This document shows, piece by piece, positions 41,776 through 50,854 of a stretch of DNA of 61,025 bases. The stretch is taken from the NCBI GenBank assembly GCA_021825295.1, contig JAKAHV010000017.1:1-61025 (forward strand), written 5' to 3'. Each line of letters opens with the position of its first letter. Positions within the stretch are counted from its first letter, which is position 1. Source of the DNA: Nitrospirota bacterium (GTDB taxonomy: Bacteria > Nitrospirota > Thermodesulfovibrionia > Thermodesulfovibrionales > JdFR-88). A program made the translations under genes and the position numbers. Below the pieces are notes generated by a model. The model did no database searches. It saw only the letters and a program-made list of their open reading frames with translations, and was not told the DNA's origin.

Positions 41776-42211
41776 TTCATTGTTTTTGTTAAACGATAGG
41801 AATTTTACCGATCTCCCGTTTTTTTATTATATTCGCCCGCCTGCTCCGGTGACAAGTCTGCATCAGATTTACGGGGCAAGGGTGGCATCTGCCTGCTCCT
41901 TCCGTTCAGCGCGCGGTTCCGGGCGTAAATCCCGCCGCGGCGGGATTGCCGCCGAGGGCGAATATCAAGCCATTGTCAAGATGCAGCCCGCCGTGATCCG
42001 TCCGCTCTTTCGCTTCTCTCCGGGAACAGGCGAGATGCCAGTCCCGCAAATCTGCCGCAGGCTCGCCAGCGAGCGGGCCAGGCATCGGTTTTTTTATGCG
42101 TTTCAAGGGTTCAAACCGGACCTTTTTGGTTATAATATATGGGCGGGCCTGCTGAAACCGCAAAAATTGAAAATTGACAACGCCGGGTTTTCTTTAGTAT
42201 TTTATCCATTC
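41776..42211. other. Intergenic stretch upstream of tRNA-Pro
   Basis: No convincing gene on either strand, although frames stay open by G+C bias. An inverted repeat AATCCCGCCGCGGCGGGATT lies near 41928-41947, and CCCGCCAGGGCGGG-like sequence also occurs in repeat C at 52661-52676. A promoter for the tRNAs closes the region. Confidence 0.5.
42174..42203 (+). promoter_or_regulatory. Promoter of the tRNA-Pro/tRNA-Arg pair
   Basis: A perfect TTGACA (42174-42179) is followed after 18 bases by TATTTT (42198-42203), and the first tRNA begins eight bases later. Confidence 0.55.
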
Positions 42212-42288
<77 letters not shown>

Positions 42289-42290
42289 TA

Positions 42291-42364
<74 letters not shown>

Positions 42365-42992
42365 CTCTTCCCAACCATTCTTAGCGATACTGCCCGGGCC
42401 GCGATAACCATTGCTGTGCCGCATACTGCGCAACATGAGAGCATGAAACAAATTGAATAAACTGTTTACATGGACAAACCCCTGGCCCGGCGTATTACTA
42501 TGTGGACGGCAGTGCGCTTTAAACCTGCAATTTTCCAGCTTGCTCATTGAAAACAAGATGCCTTGCATTATCCAACGAAGCTCGAAACCCCGCGCCTTTG
42601 ACCGGCTCCCTCCAAGGCCGCATGAACGGCCAACGGCTTCGTCTGATTTTGTCCTATTGCCTGCAAAAAAACCGGGGATGCTCATTTGAACGATTTGAAC
42701 ACTCTGGTCCGGAAAATTATTTAAAAACGACAGGTTGGAATTTTTGATTTGAACAAAAAAACACAAAAAAAGGAAGTATCACATTTTAATCTTCAAAACG
42801 GGCAATTTTCCATCAGGAACCTATAAAAACCCCTCTTCTCAAGTGATTTCAGGAATTTTTGCCCCGGATTTGAGACGGGTCTAAATTTTTTTCCGGAATT
42901 TGCCGAAAGATATATGGGACGGATGTTTGATCCGAAGCGAAGGACAGTTATATCGAAATCAGCTTCTTTGAGACCGGTCCCGGAGGGTGGCA
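42365..42992. other. Long gene-free leader before the chemosensory operon
   Basis: About 630 bases with no believable gene. It holds repeat E copy 2 (42642-42776) and, near 42860-42890, a degenerate piece TTTGAGACGGGTCTAAAT like the end of repeat C. No clear sigma-28 or sigma-54 promoter was found for the che genes, although they must start here. Confidence 0.6.
42642..42776 (+). repeat. Interspersed repeat E, copy 2
   Basis: About 135 bp matching 271-403 with roughly ten differences, two of them extra A in A-runs. Same orientation as copy 1. Confidence 0.8.
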
Positions 42993-43541
42993 ATGAAAGG
43001 CAAAAGCGAGCTTATCCTCGATGAATTGAAACGAAGAAAGACGGGGGAGAGGATTGTCGAAGTTGAGGAAGACACGGTCAAGATGGTCATCTTCTCTCTC
43101 CTGGGGGGGTTATATGCGTTCCCAGGCAGCGAAATAAAGGAGATACTGACACTTGTGCCGATGTACTATGTCCCGGGTTCGCCGGATTTCATTCCCGGGG
43201 TGATCAATGTCCGCGGGGACATAGAATCGGTAATCAAGATAAACGGGTTTCTTGGGCTCACTGACTCGAAACCCGCTCCGGAGGGCCGCATCATGATCGC
43301 CGTAAGCGGCGGCGTGAGGTCCGGCATCGTCGTCGATTCGGTGGAGGATGTGATCGACGTGCCCGTCAGTTCACTAAAACCTCCGTTGCCTACCCTAAGC
43401 GGAGCCGTAAGGGAATATGTCGCGGGGGAGTTGATGTATGGTGACAAAAGCGTCACAGTCCTCGACGTGGGAAAGATATTCGGTAAATTTGGGGACAATC
43501 CGGTCCGCCGGGACGACGCGCCTGCGGACCCGGCCGTCTGA
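42993..43541 (+). CDS. cheW: CheW-type coupling protein 1
   Basis: 182 residues from the ATG at 42993, seven bases after GGAGGG; a GTG two codons upstream is also in frame. CheW pattern: VKMVIFSLLGGLYAFPGSEIKEIL, MYYVPGSPDFIPGVINVRGDIESVI, GIVVDSVEDVIDVPVS and SVTVLDVGKIF. It links receptor and CheA. First gene of the operon; a second, more divergent CheW-like gene follows after 25 bases. Confidence 0.95.
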   Translation: MKGKSELILDELKRRKTGERIVEVEEDTVKMVIFSLLGGLYAFPGSEIKEILTLVPMYYVPGSPDFIPGVINVRGDIESVIKINGFLGLTDSKPAPEGRIMIAVSGGVRSGIVVDSVEDVIDVPVSSLKPPLPTLSGAVREYVAGELMYGDKSVTVLDVGKIFGKFGDNPVRRDDAPADPAV

Positions 43542-43566
43542 ATAAGCCGGCCCGCGAGGAGCGTGG

Positions 43567-44013
43567 ATGAACGGATTGGAACTATTGATCTTTACAGTGG
43601 GAGGGACCGTCATAGGCGTGGACAGACAACAGGTTTATGGAATAATTACGAAGGAACAGGCCGAAGAAATGGAAATGGACGTGATACCCCTGCACCGGAT
43701 AATCCCGTTCGGCAGGAAATCAATCCATTACCGCTGCCCCAGGGCGCTGCTGCTGAAGAACGATCCTTCCCGCGCGCTATTGATCGAATCGCCGGACGAT
43801 ATCATCCAGGCGGGGATCGACTCCATTCGTTGCCTGCCCCCGGCGCTTGCCGCCTGCAATCCGGTCAAGGCGATATGGGGGGTGGCGATGACCGGGGAGC
43901 GGGCCGCCGTCCTCGTCGATCTCGACAAACTGGACATCACGGCCGGCTCTCAGAATAGACATATTGGATTTGAGCAAAAAATTTCCACGAAGAATACGGG
44001 GGCTATACTATGA
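43567..44013 (+). CDS. CheW-like coupling protein 2, divergent
   Basis: 148 residues. LLIFTVGGTVIGVDRQQVYGII at the N terminus and AVLVDLDKLDI near the C terminus fit the CheW fold, but the middle lacks the G-x-(I/V)-N-x-R-G motif (it has DVIPLHRIIPFGRKS instead). Wsp-type systems also carry two CheW proteins of different divergence. The stop overlaps the receptor start as ATGA. Confidence 0.75.
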   Translation: MNGLELLIFTVGGTVIGVDRQQVYGIITKEQAEEMEMDVIPLHRIIPFGRKSIHYRCPRALLLKNDPSRALLIESPDDIIQAGIDSIRCLPPALAACNPVKAIWGVAMTGERAAVLVDLDKLDITAGSQNRHIGFEQKISTKNTGAIL

Positions 44014-45725
44014 AATTTCCATTCAGGGATAACCTGAAGCTTGACACCTCGCTCAGGCGGTTATGGCTTTTTTTTATGATCCTTCCGCTGCTCATCGTGT
44101 ACCTTCTCCTGGGGGTTCTTTCCATTTCCGGAATCTACTTCGACAGCCAAAAGCGCATCAATGAATACCGGCAGATGCTCCTCTCCGAGCGGCAGGCCCA
44201 GGTCAGAGGCATGGTCGATCTCATCGTCCGGTCGGTGGCCGGCATGCCCCGCAGGCAGGCCCTCGATATGGTGAGGAAACTGAGCCCCGCCATGGGTGAC
44301 GACTCCTTCTGGATACTTGATGGCGAAAAAAACACTTTTCTCTACAACAACGGCGCCCCGGCTTCGCAAAAAAATGCCGGCGCCCGGATTGACGGAGCAG
44401 GCGCAAACCATGTCCTGGAACTCGCAAGGACCGCGGAAGACAGGGGCGAAGGCTCTCTGGTATATTCCGCCAGGGCCGCCGACGGCCGGGCGTATCACAG
44501 GGTCGTCTACGCGAAGGAGATCGGCAAACTGAACTGGCTGGCCGCCGCCGACGCGGGGGCGAGGGACATAGAGCAGGCGGTTGCCGTGGAGCGCACGAGG
44601 ATATACGAGGGCATCATATGGCTCATTGCCAGGACTGTCGCCATTTCACTTGCCGCCGTCGCCATACTTTTCTGGATCGTGAGGCGTTATGCCGACCGCT
44701 TCCTGACCGGGCCCGTGAATACATTCGTTGCGACCCTCAGGAACGCGCAGAACGATCTGACGGTCAGGATCCCGGTAACCGAGAGAAACGAATTCGGCGA
44801 GATCGCGCAGCTCTTTAATGCCTACATGGAAAACCTGCGCAAGATCATGAGGAAGGTCTCGGACGCCGCCCTGGACATCAACTCCCACTCCAACGAGATA
44901 TCCGGATCGGTGGAGGAGCAGGCGGCGGTGCTGACCGAGCAGTCCGCGGCCGTCACCGAGATCACATCCACAATGGAGGAACTCTCGGCGTCTTCCTCGC
45001 AGATCGCCGAGCACTCCAAGGCCGTGGTTGATACCGCCAACAAGACCTGCGACGACCTGAAGGTGGGCGCCAAGTCCGTGGAGGCCGTTATCACGAAGAT
45101 GACCGAGATAGGCAACGACAACGAAAAAAGCATGCAGGAAATCAACGAACTGGGGAAAAAATCAAAGGAAATCAGCAAGATAATGAATATCATAAACAAT
45201 ATTGCGGACCAGACCAAGCTCATAGCCTTCAATGCCGCGCTGGAGGCCTCAAGCGCGGGGGAGGCCGGCAAAAGGTTCGCCGTCGTCGCCGTTGAGATAC
45301 GCAGGCTTGCCGACAGCGTTATGGAATCCACCGGGGAGATCGAGTCGAAGATCAGCGAGATCCAGGAGGCCATCAACCGGCTCGTGATCACCTCGGAAAA
45401 GGGCACAAAGGGCATCAGAGGCGGCATCGAATATTCGGGGCATACGACCGAGCTTCTCATGGAGATCGTCGGGGCAGCCAATGATACGGCTGACGCCGCC
45501 AAACAGATATCCCTTTCGACGCAGCAGCAGAAGACCGCCAGCAACCAGGTCCTGGTCGCCCTGAAGGAGATCGCCGCCGGTGCAAGCCAGAACTCCGACT
45601 CGATCAATCAGATCAGCCTCGCCACCAAAAACATGGCGCGGCTGTCAGGCAGCATGACGGAGGCCATAAAAAATTTCAAGCTCCAGAAAACACCGGCGCC
45701 GGATGCCGCGGGTAAAATGGCATGA
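44010..45725 (+). CDS. Methyl-accepting chemotaxis protein with single periplasmic Cache-like domain
   Basis: 571 residues. First membrane helix about 20-45 (LWLFFMILPLLIVYLLLGVLSI), a periplasmic sCache-like domain (FWILDGEKNTFLYNN near the core), second helix about 195-220, HAMP (VRIPVTERNEFGEIAQLFNAY), and the signalling hairpin LIAFNAALEASSAGEAGKRFAVVAVEIRRLAD. It ends KMA without the CheR/CheB-binding pentapeptide. The only receptor in the operon, hence a dedicated input. Signal unknown. Confidence 0.95.
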   Translation: MKFPFRDNLKLDTSLRRLWLFFMILPLLIVYLLLGVLSISGIYFDSQKRINEYRQMLLSERQAQVRGMVDLIVRSVAGMPRRQALDMVRKLSPAMGDDSFWILDGEKNTFLYNNGAPASQKNAGARIDGAGANHVLELARTAEDRGEGSLVYSARAADGRAYHRVVYAKEIGKLNWLAAADAGARDIEQAVAVERTRIYEGIIWLIARTVAISLAAVAILFWIVRRYADRFLTGPVNTFVATLRNAQNDLTVRIPVTERNEFGEIAQLFNAYMENLRKIMRKVSDAALDINSHSNEISGSVEEQAAVLTEQSAAVTEITSTMEELSASSSQIAEHSKAVVDTANKTCDDLKVGAKSVEAVITKMTEIGNDNEKSMQEINELGKKSKEISKIMNIINNIADQTKLIAFNAALEASSAGEAGKRFAVVAVEIRRLADSVMESTGEIESKISEIQEAINRLVITSEKGTKGIRGGIEYSGHTTELLMEIVGAANDTADAAKQISLSTQQQKTASNQVLVALKEIAAGASQNSDSINQISLATKNMARLSGSMTEAIKNFKLQKTPAPDAAGKMA

Positions 45726-46759
45726 AAGCAGACGGCGCGTCGCCAATACGGGTGCTTGTTGCCGATGACAGCGCGTTTGCAAGGTCCCTGATCGTGTCGA
45801 TCATCTCCATGGACGACCACCTGAAGGTAATAGCCGAGGCGGCAAACGGCAAAGAGGCGGTTGAGAAAGTCGGGCAGATGAAGCCCGATATCGTAACCAT
45901 GGATATCGAGATGCCGGTAATGAACGGGATCGAGGCGATCGAGCATATAATGGCTGAAAACCCCGTCCCCATCCTTGTGGTGACGGAGCGCAGCGACGCC
46001 CATACGGCATATACGGCCGTTTCGAAGGGGGCGCTGGACCTCGTGCACAAGCCGGAGGCGAGCCCGGATTGCGCCAGCGAATTCGTCGGCAAGCTAAAAT
46101 TCCTCTCGAAGATCAAGGTCATATCGCATATAAACCGGAGGCGGCTGCCGGGCGCGAGGCCGGCGGAGGCCGGCCCGCGGATACTCGCTGCCCACGGCGG
46201 CCGGATTGTCGCCATCGCCTCATCCACAGGAGGGCCGCAGGCGCTTTCGATAATCCTTTCCGGCCTGCCGGAGAATTTCCCGTATCCCATTGTGGTCGCC
46301 CAGCATATGCCCGACGGCTTTATCAATGGCCTGGCGGACTTCCTTGGCAAATCCTCGAAACTCCGCGTGAAAGTCGGGGAGCAAAATGAACCCCTTAAAG
46401 CCGGCACCGTGTATCTGTCCGCGCCTGAAACCCACATGCAGGTGGACGGCGCAAAAAGGGTTTCCCTGGTTGAACGGCGGCCGGGAGACATTTACCATCC
46501 GTCGTGCGACGTCCTTCTGTCTTCAGTCGCCCGCGAATACCGCGACAAGGGCATCGGCATCATATTGACGGGAATGGGCAATGACGGCGCCGCCGGATTG
46601 AAAAAAATAAGGGACGCGGGGGGATTTACAATCGCCCAGAACGAGGAGACCAGCGTGGTATTCGGCATGAATAAAGCCGCGATCGACAACGCCGGCGCCG
46701 GAAAAATACTTGCCGTTGAGCGCATATCGGCGGAAGTGGTGAGGATCGCAAGCGCATGA
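45722..46759 (+). CDS. cheB: Protein-glutamate methylesterase CheB
   Basis: 345 residues. Receiver: LVADDSAFARSLI, phospho-Asp in IVTMDIEMPVMNG, Lys in HKPE; the usual Ser/Thr lies in VVTERSD. The methylesterase part has the catalytic triad in IASSTGGPQAL (Ser), VAQHMPDGF (His) and TGMGNDGAAG (Asp). Demethylates the receptor when phosphorylated by CheA. Overlaps the receptor stop and the cheR start by four bases on each side. Confidence 0.96.
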   Translation: MKADGASPIRVLVADDSAFARSLIVSIISMDDHLKVIAEAANGKEAVEKVGQMKPDIVTMDIEMPVMNGIEAIEHIMAENPVPILVVTERSDAHTAYTAVSKGALDLVHKPEASPDCASEFVGKLKFLSKIKVISHINRRRLPGARPAEAGPRILAAHGGRIVAIASSTGGPQALSIILSGLPENFPYPIVVAQHMPDGFINGLADFLGKSSKLRVKVGEQNEPLKAGTVYLSAPETHMQVDGAKRVSLVERRPGDIYHPSCDVLLSSVAREYRDKGIGIILTGMGNDGAAGLKKIRDAGGFTIAQNEETSVVFGMNKAAIDNAGAGKILAVERISAEVVRIASA

Positions 46760-48225
46760 GCCGGGGAGGCGTCCGCAGCATTGATTTTCTGCCCTTTAAA
46801 GATCTCATAAAAAGACGCTGCGGCCTGGCCTTTGATGAGGCCAGGACGTCCACGCTCGAAGGGGCCATCCATGAGAGGATGGCGGAGCGGGCCCTGACCT
46901 CTCCGATGGCGTATCTCGACTGCCTGACGCTCGACAATGCCGAGTTCGACAGCCTGGTGGACCTGCTCACCGTGAATGAAACCTATTTCTACAGAGAGCC
47001 GGCCCAACTGAGGCTGCTCGCCGGCACGCTCGTCCCGGAGCTTCTCGCATCAAGGAAGGCGGGCCAGAAGATCAGGATAATGAGCGCCGGCTGTTCAACC
47101 GGCGAGGAACCGTACTCCATCGTTATGGCCCTCATGGAGGCATACGGAGAAAACGCAAAGGCCCTTTTTACCGTTATCGGCGCGGATATCGACAGCAAGG
47201 CCATAAAAAAGGCCGGGCTTGCATGCTACACGAGGCATTCGCTGAGACAGTTCCCGGAAGAGCTTAAAAACAGGTATTTTGACTGCACAAGCCCGAATGT
47301 CTTCAGGTTGAAGGACACGGTTCGCAGCCAGGTCAGCTTCACCCTGCTGAACCTGCTGAGCCCGGATTATCCGGAGTCTCTGAAAAACCTGGATGTCATT
47401 TTCTACCGCAATGTCTCCATCTATTTCGAGCCCGACGTGCAGAAAGCGATGTTTTCAAAACTTTCGGATATCCTGAATGAAAACGGGTACATCATCGTCA
47501 GCTCCACGGAGACCCTGTCCCACAACATAGGTGTAATGTCGCTTGTCGAGATCGACAACCAGTTCATATACCAGAAAAAGCTCAATATCGGCATCGGCAA
47601 CCGCAGGAGGCGGCCCGCGGATCAAAAGGATGCCGCATGCCCGCTGTCTGCCGCGAAACCCGGTCCCGAAGCGGCGCCCTTGCATCCAGACGGCAGGCCG
47701 GAACGCCGCGAGCCCCGCGTCCTTTTTGATGAAGCGCTTGAACTGGCGAAAAAAAAGGATTTTAAGGCCTCCGTTGAACGCCTGGATTCGCTTATCGCGC
47801 GGGACCCTTCGTTCGCAAAGGCGTACACGCTGAAAGCGGGCGTGCTGGTCAACCAGAAAGACATCGACGCCGCTGAACGAATGTGCCTGAGCGCGATCGA
47901 GGTTGACCGGTGGTGCCTGGAGGCATTTCTCCTGCTTGGACTGATCGAAAAAATCCGAAACGACGACGAGGCCGCGCTGAAAAGGTTCAGGGAGGCCTTG
48001 TACGCGCAATCTTCCTGCTGGCTCGCGCACTTTTATATCGCCGACATCCATCGCTCGCGGGGGGAGACGGAACTTGCCTGCCGTGAATATGAGATCGTAG
48101 TCAGGCTGCTGGGCAGAGGCAGCATTGAAGAACACGGCCTCACTTTTTTCCCGCTTTCATTCTCGGTGGAGCAGATTGTGCACCTGTGCAACCACAATCT
48201 CATGGAACTAAGGAAAAAACGGTGA
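46756..48225 (+). CDS. cheR: CheR-type receptor methyltransferase with C-terminal TPR repeats
   Basis: 489 residues. The N-terminal ~280 are CheR: VNETYFYREPAQL, IRIMSAGCSTGEEPYSI (AdoMet), VIGADIDSKAIKKA, and VIFYRNVSIYFEPDVQ where most CheR have C-R-N-V. After a basic, proline-rich linker, residues about 320-460 form TPR-like helices (FDEALELAKKKDFKASVERL, AYTLKAGVLVNQKDIDAAER, EAFLLLGLIEKIRNDDEAAL). CheR-TPR fusions occur in Wsp and Frz-like pathways. This fits a system for surface or c-di-GMP control rather than swimming. Confidence 0.94.
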   Translation: MSRGGVRSIDFLPFKDLIKRRCGLAFDEARTSTLEGAIHERMAERALTSPMAYLDCLTLDNAEFDSLVDLLTVNETYFYREPAQLRLLAGTLVPELLASRKAGQKIRIMSAGCSTGEEPYSIVMALMEAYGENAKALFTVIGADIDSKAIKKAGLACYTRHSLRQFPEELKNRYFDCTSPNVFRLKDTVRSQVSFTLLNLLSPDYPESLKNLDVIFYRNVSIYFEPDVQKAMFSKLSDILNENGYIIVSSTETLSHNIGVMSLVEIDNQFIYQKKLNIGIGNRRRRPADQKDAACPLSAAKPGPEAAPLHPDGRPERREPRVLFDEALELAKKKDFKASVERLDSLIARDPSFAKAYTLKAGVLVNQKDIDAAERMCLSAIEVDRWCLEAFLLLGLIEKIRNDDEAALKRFREALYAQSSCWLAHFYIADIHRSRGETELACREYEIVVRLLGRGSIEEHGLTFFPLSFSVEQIVHLCNHNLMELRKKR

Positions 48226-48237
48226 CGGGGCATTTTC

Positions 48238-50463
48238 ATGCCATTTGATATGAAGAAATTCATCGCGCGCTTTGTCGAGGAAGCCCGCGAGCACGCAGGC
48301 AGGATAAACGAGGGGCTGGTCGCCCTCGAAAAAAAACCGGACGATTCCGAAACCATACATGCGATATTCCGTTCCGCGCATACGATAAAGGGCTCCTCCA
48401 GGATGCTGAAGCTTGCAGCCATTACGGACCTGGCCCACAGGCTCGAGGACGCGCTGGGCGCGCTGAGAGACGGGAAAATCGGATGCTCCAGGGAATTGAT
48501 GGACCTGCTCTTCAGGGCCATTGATGCGATTTCCGGCATGGTCGAAACAGTGGCCGGGGGAGGGGAAGCCACCCCGGAGGGCAGCGGGCTTCGCGACTTG
48601 CTCGCCATGGCGTGCGAGGGCCGCCTGCAGGCGCAGGCGCCCCAGGGCGTCCGCGCGGAGGCGGCGCCGGGTGCCCCTGCTTCACCCCCCCCCGCCGCGC
48701 CTGCCGGCGATGGGCGGGGACCCGCCCCGAAACAGACGCGTCCCAGGGCGGCTGAAACCGTGCGCATCGACGCCGAAAAGCTGGACGATCTGATCAAGCT
48801 CATAGGAGAGATGGTCTCGAACCACAACAGGCTGAAACAGCGCATCCATGACGTAAGGGAGGCGGAGCGGTACGCGGAGTCCTTTCTGGCGTCAATAGGG
48901 AGGCTTGGCCAGCGGGGCTGCGCCCCGCGGCTGGATGAACTCCTGGAGCGGGCCCAGGCCCTTTACGGGCAGATACGCCAGTTGTCCGCCGCCATGAGAG
49001 ACGACAACAACATTCAGGAACTGCTCATAGGGGAACTCCAGGAAAAGGCCCTGGTCATGCGAATGGTCCCCCTGTCGGTCGTGTTCGAGCCCCTCAGGCG
49101 AACGACGCGCGACATCGCGCGTTCTTTGGACAAGGATGTAGACCTGGTTATCGAAGGCGGCGAGATCGAGCTGGACAAGAAGATGATGGAAAAGATCGGG
49201 GACGCGCTCGTGCATATAATCCGCAATGCCGTCGATCACGGTATAGAAGATCCCGGGCAGCGGGCCGCATCCGGAAAGCCGGCAACCGGCACGGTGAAGC
49301 TCACTGCCTGCTACGACGCGGGGACGGTCATCATGGAGATAAGCGACGACGGAGGCGGGATCCCTCTCGACAAGATCAGGGAAAAGGCGCTCAGGAAAAA
49401 GATGTTTGCCGAGGAGGAACTGAACGCCATGGATGAGGCGGCGCTTGTCGACCTGATTTTTCAGCCCGGCTTCAGCACGAACGCCATTATCACCGACATA
49501 TCCGGCCGCGGCGTAGGAATGGACGTTGTCCGGAGGAACATAGTGGAGGACCTTCGCGGAGCTGTAAGCGTCAAGACCACGGCGGGAGCCGGGACGGTCA
49601 TTTCGATACGCCTTCCGCTTACGCTCGCGATAATGCCGATACTCCGCGTAACGGTCTCCGGGGCCACCTTCGCCATTGCGGCCCACTACGTGAGGGAGAT
49701 CGTCCGTCTTCCGAGGCGCGAGTTCATACGCGTGGTTGACAGGACCGCCATAAGACTGCGCAACGAATTCATTCCCGTGGCCGACCTGGCGTCAGTGCTC
49801 GGGATGCCCCCGTCTAAAACCGATCCCCTTCCGGACCAGGAAAAAGAACCTCTCATCGTCATAGTCTATGCCGGGGCCGCGCATCTGGGGCTCATTGTCG
49901 ATTCGCTCATCGATGAGGAAGACATGGTGATAAAGTCGCTGCCCTCCCATATGAGAAACATAAAGCTGGTGTCCGGCGTGACGATCTCCGGCAGAAACCA
50001 TGTGATCAATATCCTGCACGTGCCCGCCATATTCTCGGCCGCGCAGGAGGCGAAAGAGCGCATGGCCCGCACGGAGAAGGCAGGTGACGGACACGGGACG
50101 GTCAATATCCTGGTAGTGGACGATTCGATCAATACGCGCGAGATCGAAAAGAGCATCCTGGAGTCCTACGGATACCGCGTCACGCTGGCTGAGGACGGCA
50201 GGGACGGCCTTGAGAAAGCGAAAGAATGCACATTCGACGCGGTCATTACCGATGTGGAAATGCCGCGGCTCGACGGGTTTTCCCTGACCGAACTGCTCAG
50301 GGCGGACGAAGCGTACAGGTTTACCCCGATCATCATCGTCACATCGAGGGAAAAAGAGGAGGACAAGAGGCGGGGCATACAGGTGGGAGCGGACGCGTAC
50401 ATCGTCAAGGGGTCTTTCGACCAGGCAAACCTGCTTGAAACCGTTCAGAACCTTATAGGATGA
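48238..50463 (+). CDS. cheA: CheA hybrid histidine kinase with C-terminal receiver
   Basis: 741 residues. Hpt domain with phospho-His in RSAHTIKGSSRM (about 48), a proline/alanine-rich linker, dimerisation and ATPase domains (VHIIRNAVDHGIEDP, ISDDGGGIPLDKI, FSTNAIITDISGRGVGMDVV), CheW-like regulatory domain (IMPILRVTVSGATFAIAAHY), and a C-terminal receiver (ILVVDDSINTREIE, phospho-Asp in VITDVEMPRLDG, Lys in YIVKGS). The hybrid layout is that of WspE/FrzE-type kinases. It should phosphorylate CheB, the small regulator and probably the diguanylate cyclase. Confidence 0.96.
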   Translation: MPFDMKKFIARFVEEAREHAGRINEGLVALEKKPDDSETIHAIFRSAHTIKGSSRMLKLAAITDLAHRLEDALGALRDGKIGCSRELMDLLFRAIDAISGMVETVAGGGEATPEGSGLRDLLAMACEGRLQAQAPQGVRAEAAPGAPASPPPAAPAGDGRGPAPKQTRPRAAETVRIDAEKLDDLIKLIGEMVSNHNRLKQRIHDVREAERYAESFLASIGRLGQRGCAPRLDELLERAQALYGQIRQLSAAMRDDNNIQELLIGELQEKALVMRMVPLSVVFEPLRRTTRDIARSLDKDVDLVIEGGEIELDKKMMEKIGDALVHIIRNAVDHGIEDPGQRAASGKPATGTVKLTACYDAGTVIMEISDDGGGIPLDKIREKALRKKMFAEEELNAMDEAALVDLIFQPGFSTNAIITDISGRGVGMDVVRRNIVEDLRGAVSVKTTAGAGTVISIRLPLTLAIMPILRVTVSGATFAIAAHYVREIVRLPRREFIRVVDRTAIRLRNEFIPVADLASVLGMPPSKTDPLPDQEKEPLIVIVYAGAAHLGLIVDSLIDEEDMVIKSLPSHMRNIKLVSGVTISGRNHVINILHVPAIFSAAQEAKERMARTEKAGDGHGTVNILVVDDSINTREIEKSILESYGYRVTLAEDGRDGLEKAKECTFDAVITDVEMPRLDGFSLTELLRADEAYRFTPIIIVTSREKEEDKRRGIQVGADAYIVKGSFDQANLLETVQNLIG

Positions 50464-50470
50464 GAAAAAA

Positions 50471-50851
50471 ATGAACCGGGAAGACATCAGAATACTTGTC
50501 GTCGACGACGACCCGTTTGTGAGGGACATGGTGGGATTCATTCTCCAGGCGGCAGGCTACTTCGTCGATACCGCCGAAAACGGCCGCGAGGCGATGGACA
50601 GGTGCGCGGCGGGAAACGGATTCCATGCCGTCATATCGGACATGAACATGCCTGAGATGGACGGCCTTGCGCTCATACGTGAGATGAAGAAGACCTGGCC
50701 TGACATCGCGGCGATCCTAATGACCGGCGACGAAGATGAGCGCGGCTCCGGCAGCGGCGCGGACGCGTGCGTGGTCAAGGATGAAAACCTGCAGGACACC
50801 ATCGCATCCATGGTTGAGACCGTTATCGCCGGCAAGGGGGACAGGGGCTGA
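50471..50851 (+). CDS. Single-domain response regulator
   Basis: 126 residues: ILVVDDDPFVRDMV, phospho-Asp in AVISDMNMPEMDG, Thr in ILMTGDEDE and Lys in CVVKDENL. Only a receiver, so it may be a CheY-like output, a phosphate sink or the donor for the Hpt of the next protein. It lies seven bases after cheA and four before the diguanylate cyclase. Confidence 0.93.
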   Translation: MNREDIRILVVDDDPFVRDMVGFILQAAGYFVDTAENGREAMDRCAAGNGFHAVISDMNMPEMDGLALIREMKKTWPDIAAILMTGDEDERGSGSGADACVVKDENLQDTIASMVETVIAGKGDRG

Positions 50852-50854
50852 TCC

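Noticed and set aside
42780-42992. Sigma-28 or sigma-54 promoter for the che operon
   Set aside because: No stretch met the spacing and core bases of either class well enough to report.
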